A DNA stretch of 22,459 bases, from NCBI GenBank assembly GCA_023247285.1, contig JAHFGU010000002.1:31526-53984 (forward strand), written 5' to 3'. This DNA comes from Candidatus Omnitrophota bacterium (GTDB lineage Bacteria > Omnitrophota > Koll11 > Aquiviventales > Aquiviventaceae). The position numbers were made by a program, and so were the translations under genes. Shown here piece after piece: positions 13,401 to 22,400 of the stretch. The first letter of the stretch is position 1; every line of letters starts with the position of its first letter. The notes under the pieces are model-generated. The model worked only from the letters and a program-made list of their open reading frames with translations. It made no database searches and was not told the origin of the DNA.

Positions 13401-16400
13401 GCGCGAGCTGCGGCTCCTGATGCGGGAAGAGGGCTCGGCTGAGCGTGTTCGCTTCGCGCGGCGCGGCGCGCGGTGGGTGCTCGGAGAAATCCTAGGCGTG
13501 CCGGTGCAGGACTGGCTCGACCAGGCCCGGGGACAGGAGATTTGTGACACCATCTGGAACGCGAGGGACGGGCAGCGCACGGTGCATGGCGTGCCCGTGG
13601 TGACGCTGCTGGAAGAGATGCTGGCATCAGTCCAGCCCAGCGACGAGGCGCCCGGCACCGCGGCCTGGGTGCTGAACGAGCTGCGCTCAGCCGAGGCTAA
13701 TCGCCTGGCCATCGGTGAGAACTCAGGCGGCGGCGAGTGGCTCGACGGCGAGCGGCATCCGTGGTACCGGCGGTACATTGCCAAGTGGGAAACGGTGTTT
13801 ACCGCCATATTAACTAGCGCTGAAATATTTGGGCTCGCACGTTACCTGCCGGAGGAGTACCGGTGGCTCGCGGTCCTCGGGCTCCTGCTCTGGCCGGCGC
13901 AATTCTGGCTGGGCCATGCGTTGGGCAATCGCGAGGCCATGTTCAGGTGGGGCACCCCGCTGAAGCTGACCGCGTACAAGACCGCCGCGGTGGCGTTGGC
14001 CATGCTGGCCTATGGCACGTTTGGGTTCGGGGTCGCGCTGGGCGTTGGCCTGGCGTCCGTCGTGGTCGTGTTCTTGGGGCACCATGACATCCAACAATTC
14101 CTCGTTGAGCGGGACCGGCTGATCGCGCTCGTCCTGAGCGATCCGCAGCGGGCGGCCGCGGAGCTCGCCCTGTCAGATCAAGATCCGCGCACGCTCTTGG
14201 TCGCGATGAGTAGTGTCTTACAGCAGCGAATTGTCGAGAATCCCCAGGTGAGCGCGGCCGTAGAAGCGTTCTATCGGCTCACGATTTACGAATGGGCTGG
14301 TGCGGGTCAGCGAGGATTCGCGCCGCGTGCCGAGGCATCGGCCATCCAGCGCATCGCTCGCCAAGCACTGAACATCCTCTACCGCGCAACGGCATTGGAG
14401 CGACGGCTCGTCCAACGAGCACAGGATCTTGGGCTCCGCAACCGCGTGACCGCCCGGACAAAGTTCGTGCTGCATATCGGCAGCCATTTGAACATTGGGC
14501 GGCCGGGCGGTTCGATGACGCACGCACTATTCAACGATGCGTTCGCCGCCCTGCAGGCGACTGATCTGGTCTATCTGCCCTACGAAGCCGAAAACGAGAC
14601 ACAGTTCCGAGCGCTGCTGAACGAATTCGCCGTCAGCCCCCATGTCATCGGTTTTGACACCGGCGCGCCGTTCAAAGACATCGCCGAATCAGCGCTGCCC
14701 GGTATTCAGCGGGTCTCTGGAATCGCCGGGGAAGGACTGGACTTCGTTTACAAGGATCAGCAGGGGAACTTGGTTGGCAGCAATGAGGATGGCGTGGGGT
14801 GGATGCGCTGGTATACGAAGAGCGTCGGCGATATTCGCGGCAAACATGTCGTGATCGCGGGCGGCGCAGGGGCCGCGGGACGGTCGATTGCTTTGGCGGT
14901 GGCTAGCCAGGGCGCGAGCAGCATCATGATTTCCGACTTCAATGCCAGCAACGCGGAATCGGTGCTGTCGATGCTTCACGATCGGGCGCCCTTATGCCAG
15001 GTCGCCTTCCTTCAGCCGGGCGACGCAGCGCTGACGGCTGCAGTGCACCGCGCGGATGTGGTGATCAATGCCAGCGGGTCACCCTCGCCGCTTTCATCCG
15101 AGGCGTACGCCGCCATGAAGCCGGAGAGTGAGGCGATTGACCTGAACTACCGGCCCGAGACGAACGCGTTCCTTGAGCAGTCCAAAGCACGCGGGGCACG
15201 GGTGTGGAATGGGTTGGGATTCTGGATCGAGCTAAATGCCACCGCGGCGGCGCGTGTGCTCGTGGCCACTGGACTGCGCGCAGGCGACGAGAGTTCGCTG
15301 ATTGACGAGATCTCGAAGGCCATGTACGCCTTGGCAGCCGAAGAGGCGTTCGGCAGGTTGTATACGGTGCCCGAACCTCCAGTTAGCCAAATCGGCAACG
15401 AGGCCACGGTGACGGCCGTCCGCCTCGAGGCCGGCCAGCCTATCCTCACCATGCAGGTGGCGGCCGACCCCACCACTCTCCACGACCTGCGCCTGAGCCC
15501 GGCTCCAGACGTTGATCTGCGGCGCAGCCTGGCCGTGATGCTGCCGAATCTGCTTGTGGATCAGGTCCAGGGGCAGCGTGTCATCGAGGCATTCCAAGCC
15601 GAGCTCCAGCACGCCCCGCCCATCTACACCTACTTCCAGCTCCTCGGCGATCTGGAAGGCTACGCCCACTACGATGCCGTCGAGCCGACCCTCCGTTTTC
15701 TGAGTCTCTACCAGCCGCTAGCTGCCAATCCGTTAGCCTACCTCCACGAGTTCGAGGAATTCCTCCATAGCGCCGGGCGGCTGCCCACCGCGTACGATCC
15801 CGCCACCCAAACAGTCACCCTGACGTTCGCCACCGGACCGGTCACCGTCAGGCTGACCCGGTCTGATGCCATTGCCATCGCCGCGAAGGCCGCGACTGCC
15901 GCCCATCCCACCCACTACCACCTCTGGGCAGTCTCACGGCAGATGTTTGGGCAGCATGACGGCGAGCTGACGGAGCGAATTCAGGCGCTGAAGAGCGGGT
16001 TGTGGCTCGACGACTCAGGATCGGAGCCGGACGGTGAGATCATTCAGCCCGAGGTGTACACCTACCTCAATGCGCAGGTGTCGGCGAGCCTCACGCCCGA
16101 GAACGAGCACGTCGTGCTCATCGACTACGATGTGATTGATGGTCCCGGAGGCTCGCCGAGCCGCGCTCAAATGCATCTCTTCATCGCGAAGATCCAGAAG
16201 GTCACACAAACCGGCGGCCGCGTCGTCATTGTGATGTCGAACCACCAAGCTGAACAAGGCTCGCGTCCGCTCGAAATGCTGCGGACAGAGGCGCAGCAGA
16301 ACGCCCGCCTCGAGTTTCAGACTATCGAGGACACCGAGCAGGGCCGGATGAGCGCGTTCGAGCAGGCTATGCACGGGCGGCGTGGCGTGGGCCGGTACGT

Positions 16401-19400
16401 TGTTTCCTCGGCAGCGGTGAACAGCGGCAAGGCGCGCGAGCTCCTCGCGCGTGTCATGAAGAGTACAGCCTCGGGAGCCCGCTTCAAGCTCGTGGCGGCG
16501 GCCAACTGGATGGTGGCCGAGCTGGCGCTCGATGAAATCCAGTCGGTTATGATTTCGCGATGGATCTTGAGCGAGATCGCCAAGGGACGAGCCAATACCG
16601 ATCCACGCTTCCGGCAGCATGCCATGACGTACATGACGTCTCAACCGCGCTTCAAGGATTACCTCGGGCACTACACGGTGCTGGATCCCTCGTATACGCC
16701 TGAAGAGATCATAGCGTTGGACCGTGAGGTCCTCGGTGTCATCACCGACCCGGTAGGCTGGATCAGGAGCCCACAAGCTGCGGGCATCTCGATACGCGCG
16801 GTGCTCCTGCGCGGCGGCCGGGCCGCCGCCGGCATCACGGAGTTGCTGCGAGCGCTGCCCGGCGTTCACCAGGACATCCTGGTGGCCGCCACCGATGACG
16901 GCCGAAGCTTTGCGCAACTCGCCTATATCTTTCCGGCATTCTTTGGGAATGCGGACAGCGTGACCGGCGTGCCGGATGTGGGAAAGACGCTCCTGGATCA
17001 GGCGAAGGACCGCCAGCTTGCCTCCCTGTTCGGGTACCGGCTCTCCATCGATATCGTGCGAGAGCTTGAGCGACGAACCGGCAAGCGCGTCAAGGCGGAT
17101 GCCTACGTGCCCGAGGCGCTCGAAGGCTATCGACAGGCCTTGGAACGGTTCCACCTCGACATCGTGCAACCGCTTGAGCGGATGGAGGCCGGAGAGACCG
17201 TGGCCTGGGATTCGTTCGACTCGGAATTTGGCCAGCTGATGGCAGCGGTGAATCTCTTGAAGCGCGACGCGATCGGTCGCTATGTCTTGGCGTTCTGGAA
17301 GGCCGTCCAGACCCCGGCGTTGCAGGAAGCGATCGCCGCCTATCCACAGGAGATGCGCCAGTTGACCGACTACTACACCCAACTCGCAGCGGGAGAACAG
17401 AATCTTGGGAAGCGGGCGATCTACCAGGGGATCGCAGACGAGTTTGAGTTGGAGGCTAACAAGCCCGCCGTCTTGGATGTCACCCGGCTGCCGATGCGAA
17501 GCCTCGTGCTGATTGGGGCCCGGATTGTTGAGGGGGATTGGCAGGTGGCGAGTGAGAAACTCGGCCGGCTGCTGGATGCGGCAGGCCGCGCGATCCGGAC
17601 CACCGAGCGGGCCGGACACTTGGTCGTCATCCTCCGCAATGGGGTCTTGATGCCGAATGAGAACGCGGTGAACGAAGTGCCGCGCGAAGGGCGTGGAGGA
17701 TTGATCTACGCCGAGGCCCTGTTGCCAAGGCCCCCCACCCTGAAGGAGATCCAGCGGATCAACGGTCGCGCCGCCGCGGAGGAGAAGCTGGCCGTGGTCC
17801 GCGACATCCAAGCGGAGCTGGGCTTCACCGTCAAGTCCAACCCCGAGGCGCTCAAGCTCCTGCACCAGGCGGATATCATCCTCTTCGCGAATACGACGGT
17901 TGCTTCCAACGTTGCACCGGGTCTTCTCGCCCCGGAAATCGGTGAAGCCATCGTGAACAGCCGCGCGGTGGCCACGCTGGTCGCCAATCCATCGCGCGAG
18001 AACGAGCCGGTGGAAACGACCATCCTGGACCATGCAGAACTGCTCCTGCGATTGCTCCACAACCGCCAGGGCCGGCAGGCGCTGCCCGCTGAGGCCCGCC
18101 GGGGGATCGATTACGTCATTGGTCGGCATGACCGGGGCGATCCATTGCAGATCAGCTACATTCCGATCGCCAGTCAGCAGCTTGCCGATGACTTCGGCAT
18201 CTACACCGCGATGATGGATCTCGTGGAGCTTGATCCAACCGATCTGCGCGTGCCGGCGAAGTACGATCCCTACTTGCTCAGCAAGGGCGTCCTCTCGCTT
18301 GCCCTGCTCAACCAGATGGGGTACCACATCAACCCGAAGACCCGCCGGGTCGTGCGGCGATCCACCCCCCCTGCCGTGCGGAAAGGCGGCGAGTGGCTCA
18401 ACGGCGAGCGGCATCCGTGGTACCGGCGCATCGCGTGGCACGAGACGCTGACGACCTTCGCGCTGGCGGTGGCCAGCGTATGGTTCTTGGGCTCGGCCCA
18501 CGCGCCGCAAGGGCTGCACGCTTGGGCGGCAGCCGGCTGGTTGGTGTGGCCGTTGAGCTTCTGGCTGGGCCACCTGCCATTGAACCGTGCGGCGCTCCGC
18601 AGCCAGGCGGTGCGGCGGCTCACGATCGCCAAAGGAGTCACCGCGCTGGCTGCGATTGGGCTCACCCTCATGGGAGCGCCGTTGGTCCTCACGGCGGCGC
18701 TGCTGACGCTGCCAGCCGCGGGCATCACCGTCTGGCACTGGATGATCCAGCGAGAGGCGCTTAATCGCTGGCGCATCCGCACAAGAAGGGACCAGGTGGA
18801 GCCGGAGGTGATAGAGAACGCTGCTCAGTTTGTGGCGGAGGTCATGCTGCGCGATCCGGTGCAAGCGGCGGAGCGGCTGATGCGCAACCCGGCCGGGGCG
18901 ATCCAAGCGATGCCGCGGCTCAGCGCCGCGATGCAGTATCGCTTTGCAAACCAAATACTGTCTTCGCCGGAGAGTCTGCGCACGTTCTACCTGGAAATCA
19001 TCCGGCGGGCCCTGCAGGTGTCGGATGTTGAGGAATCGCGCACGCTGCAGCTCATGGCCCGGCAGGGGCTCAATATCCTCTATTGGATCGAGCGGGCTCT
19101 GCCAGGGGCGGAGCAGTTGCGCCTGACCGCCGATCCCGACCGGATGGTGAAGCATAGGGCGCTGAGCTATTTGGATGCGGATTCGGTGCGCGCCGCCGGG
19201 TTGGAGATCGCCTCGGCCGAAGGCCAGCCAGGTCTCTATGACCGCGGGTGGGAAAGCCCGAAGAAGATGGGCCTGACCCATCCAGCCCTGCAGCACATCG
19301 CCATGTATTTGATGCTCCACGGCTGGCTGCCGGTGCCGGATGGGTTGCGCGCAGCGACCACGACAGGCCGCATCAGCACGATCCACCGCACCACGTTCCT

Positions 19401-22400
19401 GCATGATAGGGTGACGGATCCAGAGACCGGTGCCATCCATCGGACGAGCACCGGCGCCGGCCATGACCAGAAGTCCCAACTCGATCTGAAATACGTGACG
19501 AGAGGCCAAATCACCCAGCGGCTCGTCAAGAAAGATGCAAGCGGCCGGGTGGTCCACACCATCGAGCACACCGTTCGAGAGGGCCAGTGGACGCTGGCCC
19601 TGCCAGGCTACGTGGACATCATCGAAAACCACGGCGGCGCCGAGTTCGACGACTTCTCCATCAAGGTCAACGATGAGGAGTACCGGGTCTTCGAGGCGCT
19701 GGCCGAGGCGGCGGCCAACGGCGCGCTGCCGACCAGCACGCTCCTCGCAGCCTTGGCCGCCCCGCTCGCCGGCAAGACCTGCATCGATGTCTATCGCGCG
19801 CTGACGGATGAAGATGATGTGAAGCGAGTGGTCGACCAAGTCCGCCGCCAAGCTGCGCTGGCGCTGTACGCCGCCCATCCCATGCCGCTCGTGATCCGTG
19901 GAGCGATTCAGCAGTACGAGTGGGGCGACACCACCTACATCCCGGCTCTGTTGCGGATCGACAACAGCAAGGGTGAGCCGTATGCGGAGCTGTGGATCGG
20001 CGCGCATCCCAAGGCGCCATCAACCGCGGATGTGCTCGATATTCCGATTAACCTGCAGGAGCTGATTGGCAGCGCCCCCGCCACGATCCTGGGCGCGGAG
20101 ATTGCGCAGCGATTCCAGAACCGGCTGCCATGGCTGCTCAAGGTGCTTGCCGCCGCTAAGCCGCTGTCGATCCAGGCGCATCCAAGCAAGGCGCGGGCCG
20201 AGGAAGTGTTCCGCGATCCAGCGCTGCGCGCCTTGCACCCGGATTACAAGGATGATAACCACAAGCCCGAACTGATCGCGGCGCTCACCGACTTCTACGG
20301 TTTGCGCGGGTTCCGGCCGCTGGAAGAGATCGCGCAGGTGCTGCAAGACGTCGAGGAGTTCCGGAGTCTGATGCCGGAGTTCGCCGAGAGCTTAGCCGCG
20401 GTCGGCCAAGATGCCGAAGGGCGCAAGCGCCTGCTGCGGACGCTCTATGAGCGCATCATGGCGATGAAGGATCGCCCGGAAGAATCGGATCGGCTGCTGA
20501 GCTCCTTGGTGGATCGTTTGACACGGCAGCACGCTCAGAGGCCGTTTACCAAGGATCAGCCGGAATACTGGGTGCTCCGATCCGATCAAGCCTTCTCCAC
20601 GGGCGGCCACCATGATATCGGCCTGTTCTCCATCTACCTTTTGAATCTGGTGCGCCTGCAGCCCGGCGAGGCGATGTATCTGCCGGCCGGCCAGCTCCAT
20701 GCGTACCTGGAAGGGGTCGGGATGGAGATCATGGCCAACTCCGATAACGTCGTGCGCGGCGGCCTAACGCCCAAGAACGTGGACGTGCCAGAGCTGCTGT
20801 ACATCGTGAGCTTCGACAGCGGGCCGGCGCGCATCCTGACTGCCGCGCAACGTTCGGCCACGGAATGGGCCTATGAGACTGATGCGCCTGAATACGAGCT
20901 GAGCCGGATCCAGGTGCGGGCCGGCGTGCCCCACACCGGCGGGCCGGCGCGCACCGCCGAAGCCATCACCTCCTCCGTCCTCGGCAATAGCGACGTCGTC
21001 GTCACGGTCGGCCAGCAGGTCTTCACGTTGCGCGTGGGAGACCACCTCTTTGTTCCGCAAGGCGCACAGTACGCCATCCAGACCGATGGGGCGGCAACGC
21101 TCTATCGCGCCACAACGCCGCTGGCAGATTCCACCCAGCGCGCGGCGCCATCTAGCGAGCCAGGAACTACGGTGGCGACAAGTGTCAGGTTGCCTCTAGA
21201 GCGCCAGGCTGTCGAGCGCGCACTGGGCGAGTTGGCCGCGCGCGGGGCGACGGTCCTGGCGCATCCCACATTAGGAAAGATCATTCTCGCGTTGCGCCGG
21301 AAGACCGACCGCGGCGTCACCTACTATGGCTTGGACGGCTTTGTGGCGGACCGGCCTGACCACGTGAATCATGTTGGGTATCGGGATGTGTCCGTCGATT
21401 CACGGAGGCCGGGGCTGGCCTGGGCTGTTTGGCGGAACTTTGGCGGCTTGTCCATGACCCCGCGCGATTCCATCCGCGCGCAGGCATTGGAGTCCGCCGA
21501 GCATCGCAGCGAGGAAGAGCCACTCGTGCAACGCCTCGGGGAGCTGCTGACATCAGCAGGCCTTACGGTGAATGCCACCCACCTGCTCGTCGATCTCGAA
21601 CAAGGCCGCCAGCTAAGCCGGTATGGTTTCTACGTCAAACCGGTGTATCAGGACCAGGGATTTGGGCGATTGCTGCATGGCATGATGCTGGGCCTCTTGG
21701 CGCACGACGGGGTCGAGCAGCTCCGAGTGGCGAGCCTCAATACCATCAGCGAAATGCCCGGGGTCGTGGAATATCTTGCGCCATTGATCGAAGGGGAATC
21801 GGCCTATCAGTTTCATTGCCAGCGGTACTGGGAATATCTCAGTGCACGGCCTCAGCCACAGGCGGCGACGATGAAGGCGATCGGGTCGTCGTTGACGCCG
21901 GAGGAAGCCGAACAGAAGCTGCGCGCGCTCAACCCGGAGTTCGACACGTACTCCAAGCAGCAAATGGCGGAGCTGGCCGATCGGCTGGTGCCGGGGGATG
22001 AGGCGTCCTCTCCCAAGTTCCAGGCCGCGTTCCCGCACTTTGAGCAGGAGCTGGCGTTTGTGAGGCGCCTGCTGACCGGTGAACCGCTAGGCCACGTGCT
22101 GCAGGGCGTACAGCAGTTTTACCGAAGCGTCTATCCGGACCTGGCGGCAGCTCCCGGGGTAGAGAGCATCCATCACATGGAGATCCGCGGAATCAGGGAG
22201 CGGGATCTCCGGGATGACGAGGGGAAGTTGATTGACGCGGTGGCGACGGTCGAGCACGGGGTGCTCTGCGTGTACGTCAACGGCCATATCGACCCAGCAT
22301 CTGCCAACGGCTGGTTCGAGGCGTTCCATGAGCTCTATGAGCGGCTGATCCTGCCGTTTGATCCCACGATCACCCCTGAGCAACGCCGGCTCAATGTGCC

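Noticed and set aside
13729..18429. Two short near-identical blocks as a CRISPR array or an insertion-sequence boundary
   Set aside because: There are only two copies, 4.6 kb apart, both in frame and encoding the same peptide before membrane helices. There is no spacer structure, inverted repeat or transposase.
16015..20007. A 1,330-codon open frame on the minus strand
   Set aside because: It is antisense to well-conserved YvcK-like, membrane and isomerase-leading sequence in frame +1. Its translation is Arg/His/Gln/Leu-rich with no recognisable domain, as expected for the complement of GC-rich coding DNA. The same holds for the minus-strand frames at 1216-3246, 5566-6903, 7186-8328, 8350-9489 and 9541-11028.
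4378..21130. Reading the window as an operon of separate genes (SDR, manC, manB, kinase, yvcK, aroE, manA)
   Set aside because: No stop codon or intergenic gap exists between any of the domains in frame +1. Internal in-frame ATG codons occur, but no internal gene could end without a stop, so separate genes are not possible.
22321..22359. HELYE segment as a zinc metallopeptidase (HExxH)
   Set aside because: The second histidine is missing and no downstream third ligand is visible in the window.
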